Below are positions 1-7,064 of a stretch of 9,922 bases of DNA, one piece after another. Origin of the DNA: JAPUIN01 sp041580375. Lineage in GTDB: Bacteria; Acidobacteriota; Polarisedimenticolia; Gp22-AA2. Under the pieces are notes generated by a model. That model was not told where the DNA came from. It saw only the letters and a list, made by a program, of their open reading frames with translations, and searched no databases. Made by a program: the position numbers and the translations under genes. How positions within the stretch are numbered: position 1 is the first letter of the stretch; each line of letters begins with the position of its first letter. The stretch lies in contig JBFGDZ010000135.1 in assembly GCA_041580375.1 (NCBI GenBank), positions 1 to 9,922 on the forward strand, read 5' to 3'.

Positions 1-1599
1 CAGCAGGAGGTGCAGCTGCAGGTCGCGGCCTCCTCCGTCCGCCAGCTCAACGCCGCCATCGGCGGGGCGAAGGACCAGATGGCGCGGCTCGCGGAGGCGG
101 TGGCGGCCCTCGACGCGGACGCGGGCCGCGCGGAGACCGCGCGCGACGTTCAGGCCGAGGCGCTGCTGAGAGACTTCCTCGGCGAGGATCTGCTGCTGCT
201 CCGATTCATCCCCCGACGCGGGCGGACGAGCGACGCTCTGCGTCCCGGCTTCGACCCCGGGGAGGGCGTGGAGCAGGCGATCCGCGCAGGCCGCGAGACC
301 GCGCTGGGGGGCCGCGCGCAGGTCAGCGATCCGGTCTTCTCGCTCTCTGCCGGAAACAGCGTCACGGTCCTGGTGATCACCGTGCCGGTCGGATCGCCCC
401 GGCCGGCGGGCACTCTCGCGGGCGTCCTCGATTTCGAGACGTTCTGGAGGACGGTCGTGGGAGGCCGGCGGCGTGACTACACGATCTATGCGCTCGATCG
501 CGACGGCCGGCTGTTCGCGGCGCAGGACGAAGGGCGGATCCTGAAGGAGGCGGATTATCGCTCGTTCGGCGTCGTGCAGGAGTTCATGAAATCACGCGGA
601 TATTCGGCTCTGACGACGGAGTTCGTCCTCGAGGGGGGGGGAAAGCGGATCGAATACATCGCCTCGTTCGACACCACCGACGCCGGCTGGGGTATCTTCG
701 TTCAGCTGCCCAAGCAACAGGCCTACGCGGCCGTCAATCAGATGATGCAGACGACCATCCTCTGGGCCGCTTTCGCCATGGGCGCCGCCCTGATTCTCGC
801 GTACCTTCTCGCGGCGACGGTGACACGGCCGATCAAGACGCTGGCCGCCGGCACCGAGGCGTTCGCGAGGGGGGAGTTCGGCCATCGCGTCCGGGTGTCG
901 AGCCGGAACGAGCTGGGATCCCTGGCCGAGACGTTCAATTCGATGGCCGAGCAGATCCAGAGCTACATCCAGCGGCTCAGCGCGGCGGCGCAGCTGAACA
1001 ACGAGCTGTTCATGGGGACGGTGAAATCGCTCGCCGATGCGATCGACGAGAAAGATCCCTACACGCGAGGGCACTCGGAGCGCGTCAACCGGTACGCCGT
1101 GCTCCTCGCGCGGCAGCTCGGCATGAGCACCCGCGAAATACGCTCCGTGCACATCGCGTCGCTCTTCCACGACATCGGAAAGATCGGGATCGAGGACAAG
1201 ATCCTCCGCAAGCCGGCGGCGCTCACGGACGAGGAATTCCAGGTCATGAAGCGTCATCCCGAAAAGGGGGCGCAGATCCTGTCGAAGATCAAGGCGATGA
1301 AGGACATCATACCGGGCGTGCGCTTCCATCACGAGCGCATCGACGGCACCGGATATCCTCTCGGCCTGAAAGGGGATCAGATCCCGCTGTCGGCGCGGAT
1401 CGTGGCCGTCGCCGACGCGTTCGATGCCATGACCACCAACCGCCCCTACCAGAAGGCGATGCCCTTCGAGAAGGCCATCACGCGCCTGTTCGAGCTGTCC
1501 GACCGGGTCTTCGACCGCCGGGTCGTGAGCGCGCTCGCCGACGCCTACCGGTCCGGGACCATCAAGGAGCCCAAGGCGGTGGTCGCCGAGGAGCTCTGA
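1..1599 (+). CDS. Membrane sensor with HAMP and HD-GYP domains, probable cyclic-di-GMP phosphodiesterase (5' end outside window)
   Basis: The reading frame is open from base 1, so the N-terminus (first membrane segment, start codon) is missing; the GTG at 10 is unlikely to be the real start. Residues are numbered from that GTG. Residues 1-245 look like an extracytoplasmic Cache-type sensor, including a YTIYALDRDGRLFA strand. A membrane segment follows at about 249-271, a HAMP domain at about 271-323 (TRPIKTLA, then ELGSLAETFNSM), and an HD-GYP domain at about 335-515. The HD-GYP catalytic signature is intact: H355 in GHSERV, HDIGKIG at 387-393, HHERIDGTGYP at 440-450 and D469. In this family such domains hydrolyse c-di-GMP to pGpG or GMP in the cytoplasm, so signal sensing outside probably controls c-di-GMP turnover inside. 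The ligand cannot be read from the sequence. The stop codon overlaps the next start by one base, so the two genes are probably co-translated. A run of nine G at 633-641 lies in the sensor part. Confidence 0.93.
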   Translation, partial: QQEVQLQVAASSVRQLNAAIGGAKDQMARLAEAVAALDADAGRAETARDVQAEALLRDFLGEDLLLLRFIPRRGRTSDALRPGFDPGEGVEQAIRAGRETALGGRAQVSDPVFSLSAGNSVTVLVITVPVGSPRPAGTLAGVLDFETFWRTVVGGRRRDYTIYALDRDGRLFAAQDEGRILKEADYRSFGVVQEFMKSRGYSALTTEFVLEGGGKRIEYIASFDTTDAGWGIFVQLPKQQAYAAVNQMMQTTILWAAFAMGAALILAYLLAATVTRPIKTLAAGTEAFARGEFGHRVRVSSRNELGSLAETFNSMAEQIQSYIQRLSAAAQLNNELFMGTVKSLADAIDEKDPYTRGHSERVNRYAVLLARQLGMSTREIRSVHIASLFHDIGKIGIEDKILRKPAALTDEEFQVMKRHPEKGAQILSKIKAMKDIIPGVRFHHERIDGTGYPLGLKGDQIPLSARIVAVADAFDAMTTNRPYQKAMPFEKAITRLFELSDRVFDRRVVSALADAYRSGTIKEPKAVVAEEL

Positions 1600-2258
1600 T
1601 GTCGGGCTTTCGGGCCGTGATGTTCGATCTGGACGGCACCCTCACGCCGGTCCGCAGCGTCTGGCGCCACCTCCACGAGCATCTCGGTCTGTGGGAGACG
1701 GGAGCCTCGCGGCACCGGGATGCATTCGAGCGCGGGGAGATCGACTACGACACGCTGTGCGCGCTCGACGCGGCCCGCTGGAAGGGCATGGCCGAGGCCG
1801 ACCTGAGGGCGATCACCGACCGCATCCCCTACCGTCCGGGCGCCCGCGAATGCGTGGAGTTCCTGGGGCGGTCGGGACTTCGGGTCGGCGTGATCTCCAC
1901 CGGCCTGACGCTTCTCGCGGAGCGGGTTCACCGCGACCTCGATCTCGCCTACACGATCGCCAACCGGCTCGTGGCAAAAAAAGGCCGCCTCACGGGCGAG
2001 GTCAAGGTGAACGTCCAGCACAGGCGGAAGGACGAGGCGGTCGATCTCTTCTGCAATCAGTTCGGGGTGCCGCCGGCGCAGGTGATCGCGGTGGGGGACA
2101 GCGACGGCGACATCTCGATGTTCGAGCGCTGCGGCTTCTCGGTGGCGTTCCGGCCGGAGTCCCGGCGCACGGCCGAGGCGGCCACGGTCGTGCACGCGGG
2201 GGAGTCGATGCTCGACCTGCTGACGCTCCTCCCGGTCGACTCTCAGCGGCCGCAGTGA
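1599..2258 (+). CDS. HAD superfamily subfamily IB hydrolase, phosphoserine-phosphatase-like
   Basis: A 219-residue soluble protein with all four HAD phosphatase motifs. Motif I is DLDGT (nucleophile D10, acid D12), motif II is the S/T pair in VISTGL (100-102), motif III is probably K144 in HRRKDEAV, and motif IV is GDSDGD (166-171). The alpha-helical insert directly after motif I (about residues 18-85) is the C1-type cap placement typical of the IB/SerB group. The expected reaction is hydrolysis of a small phosphomonoester through an aspartyl-phosphate intermediate. Phosphoserine is a plausible substrate, but cap residues alone do not prove it. The ATG shares its A with the TGA stop of the HD-GYP gene, which argues for translational coupling; no separate promoter is apparent. 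A run of seven A (1976-1982) spans two lysine codons. The protein has no signal peptide or membrane segment. Confidence 0.88.
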   Translation: MSGFRAVMFDLDGTLTPVRSVWRHLHEHLGLWETGASRHRDAFERGEIDYDTLCALDAARWKGMAEADLRAITDRIPYRPGARECVEFLGRSGLRVGVISTGLTLLAERVHRDLDLAYTIANRLVAKKGRLTGEVKVNVQHRRKDEAVDLFCNQFGVPPAQVIAVGDSDGDISMFERCGFSVAFRPESRRTAEAATVVHAGESMLDLLTLLPVDSQRPQ

Positions 2259-2259
2259 G

Positions 2260-2280
2260 CGCGCCGGGCCGGCCCGCGCG
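2260..2280 (+). terminator. GC-rich hairpin after the HAD gene, possible terminator without a T-tract
   Basis: It begins one base after the HAD stop codon. The arms CGCGC (2260-2264) and GCGCG (2276-2280) pair, with the inner palindrome GGGCCGGCCC (2266-2275) and one bulged C at 2265. No run of T follows, so it does not meet the standard intrinsic-terminator pattern. It sits between two convergent genes (stops at 2258 and 2311), where a transcription barrier serving both directions would make sense. The pairing is seen directly; the function is inferred. Confidence 0.35.
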
Positions 2281-2310
2281 GGCACCGCGGCGTGCTCCCC
2301 GGATGGACAC

Positions 2311-4650
2311 CTAGGGGCAGGGCGAGGCGTTGGGACGCGGGAGGCCGTTGCCGGCCGCCCGGAATGGGCCCTCACCGCCCGCGTTCCGTCCCGTAATCAG
2401 GAAGAAACGCGCCGTCCCCGCGGCGGGGGCCGCGGACACCATCAGGCTCGGGGTCGTGAGCCCCGGGGCGAAGCAGGCGCCGTAACCGTCGGCCACGCCG
2501 TCCGAGTCGGCGTCGACCAGATCCGAGACCAGGCCGCTGTAGACGGCGTAGTTCAGGGCCTCGGCCCGCGCGTCCCAGGCGAGCAGCGCCGCGGTTTCGA
2601 AGCGCGCGTTCTGGACGATACCGGGCGGCGCGACGGCCAGGTCCGGCGACGTGATGTCGTATCCTCCCGCGGCGTTCGGCGCGAAGATCAGGAGCGCCCC
2701 GTTCAGATCGAACGCGTCGACCAGATCGCTCGCCCCGCCCACGTTCGACGGCTGGCTGAAGACGAAGTGCTCGAAGACCGCCTGCCCGGTCGATGTCGAG
2801 AACGGAAGCTGCCGGCTGAAGTCGATCTCCGAGAACGGCGCGCCGCCCGTCCCGCCGGGGCTCAGCCCCACGATCCCCCACCACGCGGAGAAGAATCGGT
2901 ACTCGATCTCGATCCGCCCGGTGCCGAACAGGCGCGCGATCACGGTGGAGCTCTTGCGGGTCCCGATGACGGGCGTCCCCAGATAGATCACCTCGACCCG
3001 ATCCCCCTGCGCGTCGGAGACGAACCGCGCGAACACGTCGAGTTCCTCGCCGCTCTGTCCGCGGTTATCGACCGAGGGATCCAGGTTGGTCATCGGCAGG
3101 CCGATCCGGGGCGGCACGGCGCCGCCGCTGACGACGTCCGGCCCGAGGAAGTTGCCGGTGTGGGCCGCCGTGGAGGCCGCCCCGAACGTCAGGTTGGCGT
3201 TGTCGTTGGCGTACACGCTCGTCCAGTTCTGACCGAAGAAGGGGAAGGTGAAGCCGCCCGGGAACAGGACCTGCACGGCGCTCCCGTTCCCCAGGTTGAG
3301 CGGCGTGGCGCCCGCCGGGGGCGGCGGCGCGATCGTGTTGATGAAGGCGGTGCCGGCGTTCACGGTCTGTCCCGCGGCCACGTCGAAGACGACGGCCGGC
3401 TGCAGATCGTCGTCGCCCGTCTCCGGCGACGAGACGAACTCGGGCCGCGCCGCGCCGCGGGCCACGTTGCCGTTGAACACGGTGGTGTTGTAGCGGTTGT
3501 TGTCCCACCAGTCCGCGTCGCCGAACCCGCCGATCCCGGTCGTGCTGTCGAAGTACTCGATCCCCACGCGGTACGACCCGGGCGGCAGGCCGTCGATCCG
3601 GAACGAGCCGGGCGCGGAGGACGTCGCCGTGAACTGCGACACGCTGAAGACCTGCACGGTCATCTCGCCGGTGGCGACGTTGAACGCCGTCACGCTGACC
3701 CCGGCCGCGGGCGTCGTGGTGCCCGGAAAGCGCAGCTGCCCGGTGATCGTCCCGAGGTCGGTCGCGAAGCCCGGCGCCGGATAGATCCGGGAGGCGGACG
3801 CGATGTCGTCCGGGGACAGGGTCCGGATCGCGCTGTTGAAGTTGGCGCGGGTGTCGACGAAAGGCAGCAGCGTCGAGACCGGAGAGATGAGGGACGAGTG
3901 GGACGCGCCGATGAAATGGCCGATCTCGTGCGTTCCCACGCCGACGATGTCGAACGTGAAGGTCGTCGTGTCGATCAGCTCGTCGGTGTAATCGTTGCTG
4001 GCGGGGCACCAGGCCATGTCGGCGTCGACCATGGTGCCGGCCGGCAGGACCGTGCCGCTCGGGTAGATCGAAGGCAGGAGATCCACGATCCCGTCCGCGT
4101 TCAGATCCCGGTTCGAGTCGGTCACGGTGAGCTGGGCGGTCAGGGACGTGCTGGGCGTGACGGCCACCGTTCCGCCGCCGCAGAAGCTCGGATTCGTGTC
4201 GGCCCAGGTGATCAGGTGGAGCGCGTCGAGACCGATCGCCGACTGCGAGGAGGTGCCGGCGAAGGTGAACGTGACGGTGGAGGTCGGAATCGCCTCCCAG
4301 GCGTCGAACCCGGCCTGCAGGGAGTCGATCGCCCTCTGCAGCGTCACGGGCGAGACGCCGCCGACGCAGGTCGGGTTGCCATCGTCGCAGTTGTTGACCA
4401 CGCCCTGCTCGTTGATCACCCAGGAGATCGGGATGGCGCGCGGGCTCCACGCGATCGGCAGGATGGCGGTGCCGGAGTTGACGATCGCCTCCAGGCTGCC
4501 GCCGGCCGTCGCCGGCCCGGTCCACGGCAGGAGGGCCACGACTCCGAGCGCGGTCCACGCGATGAGCCGGGTGACGGGGCCGCGCGCGAGGCCCGGCGAC
4601 GCCGTCCCGCCCCGGGCGTGGCGCGCGGGATTCGATCTCCGCCCGCTCAC
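2311..4650 (-). CDS. Secreted matrixin-like zinc metalloprotease with multidomain beta-rich C-terminal region
   Basis: A 779-residue exported protein. A long basic n-region precedes a hydrophobic core at about 28-45, with likely cleavage after ATA near residue 49. The catalytic region (about 50-295) has HEIGHFIGASH at 241-251, the HExxHxxGxxH zinc motif of metzincins, and ends with the matrixin-like LSPDDIASASRIYP. An acidic DxNxDxNxDGxxD-like segment at 178-190 probably binds calcium. Next come a carboxypeptidase-regulatory-like beta-sandwich (about 299-376, GTITGQLRF to GLPPGSYRVGIEY), a beta-rich region resembling a nidogen-type domain (about 450-640, FPFFGQNW and NLTFG), and a C-terminal fibronectin-III-like module (about 672-779) with DADSDGVADG and FFLITGRNAGGEG. 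The methionine of the usual Met-turn appears to be Leu (STLLP, 259-263). The GTG start lies inside the upstream gene's stop (GTGA), with GAGG at 4658-4661 seven bases before it. It probably cleaves extracellular proteins, but no substrate can be inferred. Confidence 0.85.
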   Translation of the reverse strand: MSGRRSNPARHARGGTASPGLARGPVTRLIAWTALGVVALLPWTGPATAGGSLEAIVNSGTAILPIAWSPRAIPISWVINEQGVVNNCDDGNPTCVGGVSPVTLQRAIDSLQAGFDAWEAIPTSTVTFTFAGTSSQSAIGLDALHLITWADTNPSFCGGGTVAVTPSTSLTAQLTVTDSNRDLNADGIVDLLPSIYPSGTVLPAGTMVDADMAWCPASNDYTDELIDTTTFTFDIVGVGTHEIGHFIGASHSSLISPVSTLLPFVDTRANFNSAIRTLSPDDIASASRIYPAPGFATDLGTITGQLRFPGTTTPAAGVSVTAFNVATGEMTVQVFSVSQFTATSSAPGSFRIDGLPPGSYRVGIEYFDSTTGIGGFGDADWWDNNRYNTTVFNGNVARGAARPEFVSSPETGDDDLQPAVVFDVAAGQTVNAGTAFINTIAPPPPAGATPLNLGNGSAVQVLFPGGFTFPFFGQNWTSVYANDNANLTFGAASTAAHTGNFLGPDVVSGGAVPPRIGLPMTNLDPSVDNRGQSGEELDVFARFVSDAQGDRVEVIYLGTPVIGTRKSSTVIARLFGTGRIEIEYRFFSAWWGIVGLSPGGTGGAPFSEIDFSRQLPFSTSTGQAVFEHFVFSQPSNVGGASDLVDAFDLNGALLIFAPNAAGGYDITSPDLAVAPPGIVQNARFETAALLAWDARAEALNYAVYSGLVSDLVDADSDGVADGYGACFAPGLTTPSLMVSAAPAAGTARFFLITGRNAGGEGPFRAAGNGLPRPNASPCP

Positions 4651-5231
4651 GGCCGAACCTCACGGACCGTACCGCGGTCGTCGGCGCGGCCCGCGGACTG
4701 GTCGATCACGAGGGTGCGGATCCGCTCGGCGAATTCGTCCGGCGTGAAGCGCCGGCCGTCGAAACTGACGTGCTCCCCCCGATCGTCGCGGCGCAGCGGG
4801 ACGTGGCCGACCCAGACCCCGACCAGGATCGGGTGGCCGCCGGGCCGGCGCGTCAGGAAGTAAAAGCCGCCGTCCCCCTCGAGGTGCCGCGGGGCCCCCG
4901 GCACCGTCATCTGGAGCGGCACGGGCTCCTCGACGCTGCCGCCAAGCTGCCGGAACGTGACGTCGTCGGCCCCCCGCCCCTTATAGGATCGCGACACGGC
5001 GACGGCGACCTCCGTCCAGATCTGCCGGCCCTCCCAGAAGCTCCGGACGCTCGTGACCTTCCCCTCGACGATCGTCTCGGCCGTCCGGACCACCTCGGGG
5101 AGGTCCATGCGGCGCACCAGGGTGGCCGACGCGAGGCCGGTCCCGAGGGCGACGAGACAGGCCGTCACGGCGAACCGGCGACCCGCGCGCCGGCTGCCGG
5201 GCGGACGGATTGGGGGGGGTTGGAATCTCAT
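4647..5231 (-). CDS. Small exported protein of unknown function, first gene of the metalloprotease operon
   Basis: A 194-residue protein with a Sec signal peptide: basic RRAGRR, hydrophobic core at about 20-35, and likely cleavage after LASA near residue 36. The mature part begins LVRRMDLPEVV and continues with alternating beta-type strands (TIVEGKVTSVRSFW, IWTEVAVAVSRSYKG, DVTFRQLGG, GGFYFLTRR). This resembles small exported proteins that I recall beside matrixin-like proteases in Acidobacteriota-type genomes, but I cannot assign a named family. An OB-like or other small beta-barrel fold is possible. ATG 5229-5231 is supported by AAGGAG at 5242-5247, ten bases upstream, and by the promoter at 5288-5316. 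The stop overlaps the protease GTG by four bases, so the two are almost certainly co-expressed. The protein could be a chaperone, inhibitor or partner of the protease; this rests only on context. A run of eight C falls in codons 5-7. Confidence 0.82.
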   Translation of the reverse strand: MRFQPPPIRPPGSRRAGRRFAVTACLVALGTGLASATLVRRMDLPEVVRTAETIVEGKVTSVRSFWEGRQIWTEVAVAVSRSYKGRGADDVTFRQLGGSVEEPVPLQMTVPGAPRHLEGDGGFYFLTRRPGGHPILVGVWVGHVPLRRDDRGEHVSFDGRRFTPDEFAERIRTLVIDQSAGRADDRGTVREVRP

Positions 5232-5287
5232 GGGTCGGGCGCTCCTTCGCTGTGGGCCGGGCCTCGGCGGTCCCGGGGGGAGAATTC

Positions 5288-5316
5288 TATATACGGGGAA
5301 ACCCTTATCGGGTCAA
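5288..5316 (-). promoter_or_regulatory. Sigma70-type promoter for the exported-protein/metalloprotease operon
   Basis: On the minus strand TTGACC (5311-5316) is followed after exactly 17 bases by TATATA (5288-5293). The expected transcription start is near 5281, giving a leader of about 50 nt before ATG 5231. The stretch is also a local AT-rich island in very GC-rich sequence. Sequence match and placement are seen directly; activity is inferred. Confidence 0.68.
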
Positions 5317-5342
5317 CGAGATTCACCCCGTGCGGCCCTTCC

Positions 5343-5371
5343 TTGACCCGCTCCGGGGCGCATGGTAGCCT
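5343..5371 (+). promoter_or_regulatory. Candidate promoter for the outer-membrane beta-barrel gene
   Basis: TTGACC (5343-5348) is followed after 17 bases by TAGCCT (5366-5371). The -10 keeps the important first T-A and last T but is otherwise poor. It faces away from the promoter at 5288-5316, with 26 bp between the two -35 boxes, room for a shared regulator. Transcription would start near 5378, leaving about 170 nt of leader before ATG 5548. Confidence 0.45.
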
Positions 5372-5384
5372 GTGCCGCCCTCGA

Positions 5385-5490
5385 GGGGGGAGGATGGCCG
5401 ATTTGGCTCCCCCGGCGCTGCGGAACGGGGTTCCCGCGGTCCCGGCGCCGGGAACGGCAGGTCCCCTCGATCATGGGCCCCGCCGGGGAC
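5385..5490 (+). promoter_or_regulatory. Structured leader with three consecutive inverted repeats
   Basis: The untranslated stretch before the beta-barrel gene holds three hairpin candidates in a row. They are GGGGGAG/CTCCCCC (5386-5392 with 5407-5413), GTTCCCG/CGGGAAC (5430-5436 with 5449-5455, enclosing the start of a CCCGGCGCCGGG palindrome at 5441-5452) and GTCCCC/GGGGAC (5461-5466 with 5485-5490). All stems pair perfectly. Two ATGs occur in the leader, but the peptide they would add before the signal peptide does not look like a real domain. I do not recognise a known riboswitch. In GC-rich DNA some such pairing arises by chance, so a regulatory role is tentative. Together with the two promoters this accounts for the gene-free stretch 5232-5547. 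Confidence 0.35.
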
Positions 5491-5547
5491 TGCGTGCGGA
5501 GCGCCTGGCTGAGCCGACCCTTTCAGAGCACAAAGGAGGAGCGATTG

Positions 5548-6060
5548 ATGAGACGAAAGTTCGTCATCCCGCTGGTTCTTCTTCTGACATGCCCCCTCGC
5601 GGCGTCCGCCTACGCCCAGTCCTCGGGCGGGGCGAGTCGCGGCTGGGACGGCTGGGGCGTGCGGGTGGGGGTCAGCAGCGATCCGGACCAGGTCTACGGC
5701 GGGGTTCACTTCGATGTCGGGCGTTTCGCCCGGGACGTCCGATTCCGTCCCACGATCGAGATCGGCTTCGGGGACGACGCCACGGTGATCCAGGCGTTCG
5801 GCGAGGCCCACTACGTGTTCTCGAAGGTGCAGGTCTGGAAGCCGTACGTCGGGGGAGGGGTCGGACTGACCTACTACGACATCGACGACGACAACCTGCC
5901 GCCGCAGGTCGACGATTCGGACACCGATCTCGGTCTCATGGGGATCGGGGGTATCGAGACGAGCCTCAGGTCGGGCGCGCGCTTCCATATCGAGCTCAAG
6001 ATCGGGTTCGGCGACGAGGATCCTGACCTCAAGCTGGGGGTGGGCTGGACCTGGCGCTAG
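5548..6060 (+). CDS. Probable outer-membrane beta-barrel protein
   Basis: A 170-residue exported protein. The ATG at 5548 is chosen because AGGAGG (5534-5539) sits eight bases upstream and the peptide starts with a clear signal sequence: MRRK, a hydrophobic core at 5-19, and ASAYA before likely cleavage at residue 23. The frame is open back to 5362, but the extra residues look random. The mature chain is made of short amphipathic beta strands with Gly and aromatic residues (WGVRVGVSS, VYGGVHFDVG, RPTIEIGFG, IQAFGEAHYVF, WKPYVGGGVGLTYYDI, LGLMGIGGIETSL, RFHIELKIGFG, LKLGVGWTW). The pattern fits a small eight-stranded barrel of the OmpW/OmpA-like type. An acidic loop lies at about 111-127 (DIDDDNLPPQVDDSDTD). 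The chain ends WTWR, so the usual terminal aromatic is followed by one Arg. Specific function is unknown; it could be a structural protein or a narrow pore. Confidence 0.82.
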   Translation: MRRKFVIPLVLLLTCPLAASAYAQSSGGASRGWDGWGVRVGVSSDPDQVYGGVHFDVGRFARDVRFRPTIEIGFGDDATVIQAFGEAHYVFSKVQVWKPYVGGGVGLTYYDIDDDNLPPQVDDSDTDLGLMGIGGIETSLRSGARFHIELKIGFGDEDPDLKLGVGWTWR

Positions 6061-6103
6061 GAGACCGCCCGGGGGACAGCACCGGAAAGGCGCGTCCGCT
6101 CTC

Positions 6104-6973
6104 TCAGCGGTCGCCGGATTCCGCCCCGCGCAGGGCGAAGGACGGGGCCTCGGACGCCTCATCCTCGCCGTCGGCCACGGCGGGCCGGACCGCAGCGAAG
6201 GCGCTGCGATAGCGGGTGGAGCGGACGTCGAAGCGGTTGAAGATGAACGATCGTCCGCGGGCGCGATAATCGGCGCGTACGATGGCCCAGACGCCCGGGG
6301 CGACCGACTCGCGGTCGACCCGGATCCGGAAACTGTCGACGCGGCCGAGGATCCCGAAACCGAACGACACCGGAGCGGTGATCTCGCCCTCCACTCTCAC
6401 GATCTGCGCCGGCCCCGGATCGACCCACAGCGTCCCCTCGAGGCGCTGCAGGATGCGGGCGGCACGGCTGGAGTCATCGAAGCAGTCCCCGACGGGCGTG
6501 AACGCGATCGCGATCGTGGATCCCGGGTTCCCGTCCTCCGATCCCCTCGGCTCGAACCGGAAGCAGCGGATGAGGTTCTCCAGCTCGAACGGATTCGCCT
6601 TCACCGCCCGTGCGCGCCCGGGCTGCAGGATGCGCGACTCCTCGCGCCGCACGATGCCGAGGCTCTGGGAGTCGTCCGCGAGATCCGCCGAGAGCGGTCG
6701 CTTCATGCGGCGGCCGTCCCGGAAGAAGATCTCCTCGGCCTCCACCGTGCGCGAGTCGACCGACCCTTTCGGGTCGCGTTTCTCGAGCACGGCGGTCTCG
6801 ACCCAGGTCATTTGCCGCAGGCTGAGGGCATCGGCCTTCAGCGCGGAGAGCAGACGCGCGACGAGATCGGCGTCCCGGCCCGCCTCCTCGGGGACGGCGT
6901 GGGCCGATCCGATCAGCAGCGTCGCGAGCGCGACGGCCCGGGGGATCAGGGATCTTCTTTCACGGGCGGACAT
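6104..6973 (-). CDS. Exported protein of unknown function with a LolA-like character
   Basis: A 289-residue protein starting at ATG 6971-6973 (MSARERRSLIPRAVAL), with a signal peptide cleaved after SAHA near residue 26. An upstream in-frame start (7168) was rejected because its peptide is Arg/Pro-rich, overlaps the divergent gene and buries the signal sequence. A short AGGAA lies upstream of the chosen start. The mature part is a helix (LVARLLSALKADALSL) followed by beta-rich sequence: MTWVETAVLEKRD, EEIFFRDGRRMKRP, a repeated strand pattern around GTLWVDPGPAQIVRVEGEI (180-198), RVDSFRIRVDRE and RSFIFNRFDV. The 'LWVDPGPAQIVRVEGEI' segment and overall layout recall the periplasmic LolA/LolB-type half-barrel fold and outer-membrane lipoprotein-sorting proteins. 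This is fold-level resemblance only. Two cysteines (C137, C164) could form a disulfide. It is convergent with the beta-barrel gene and divergent from the rhomboid gene, sharing a control region with the latter. Confidence 0.75.
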   Translation of the reverse strand: MSARERRSLIPRAVALATLLIGSAHAVPEEAGRDADLVARLLSALKADALSLRQMTWVETAVLEKRDPKGSVDSRTVEAEEIFFRDGRRMKRPLSADLADDSQSLGIVRREESRILQPGRARAVKANPFELENLIRCFRFEPRGSEDGNPGSTIAIAFTPVGDCFDDSSRAARILQRLEGTLWVDPGPAQIVRVEGEITAPVSFGFGILGRVDSFRIRVDRESVAPGVWAIVRADYRARGRSFIFNRFDVRSTRYRSAFAAVRPAVADGEDEASEAPSFALRGAESGDR

Positions 6974-7005
6974 CGGGGTTCCTATGCCCTGAGGGCGGGT
7001 CTCCG

Positions 7006-7028
7006 GCAACCGGGAATCGCCCGGTTGC
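7006..7028. repeat. Perfect 9-bp inverted repeat between divergent genes
   Basis: The arms GCAACCGGG (7006-7014) and CCCGGTTGC (7020-7028) pair perfectly around the 5-base spacer AATCG. It lies in the 91-bp gap between the divergent starts at 6973 and 7065, closer to the rhomboid start. It could be an operator for a dimeric regulator of both genes, or a hairpin in one leader. No convincing -35/-10 pair was found in this gap in either direction. Confidence 0.6.
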
Positions 7029-7064
7029 GAAAATGTGATTGGATCCCGCGAAGGGGCGGTGCGG

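Noticed and set aside
3065..4663. Minus-strand frame of 532 codons overlapping the metalloprotease in another frame
   Set aside because: Arg-rich, no motif, and incompatible with the domain-bearing frame.
2767..4863. Long plus-strand open frame of 698 codons opposite the metalloprotease
   Set aside because: Its product is Arg/Gly/Asp-rich low-complexity sequence with no domain, and the minus-strand frame has a signal peptide, HExxHxxGxxH and recognisable domains. It is a GC-driven shadow.
5362..5547. N-terminal extension of the beta-barrel protein from the ATG at 5362
   Set aside because: The 62 extra residues would place the signal peptide internally, while ATG 5548 has an ideal AGGAGG eight bases upstream.
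5548..5616. Lipoprotein signal in the beta-barrel protein (LLTC at residues 12-15)
   Set aside because: The residue before Cys is Thr and Pro follows, which does not fit a lipobox; ASAYA is a good signal peptidase I site instead.
6096..6110. Small hairpin CCGCT/AGCGG between the convergent genes, as a terminator
   Set aside because: The stem is only five pairs, it has no T-run, and it overlaps the stop codon of the minus-strand gene.
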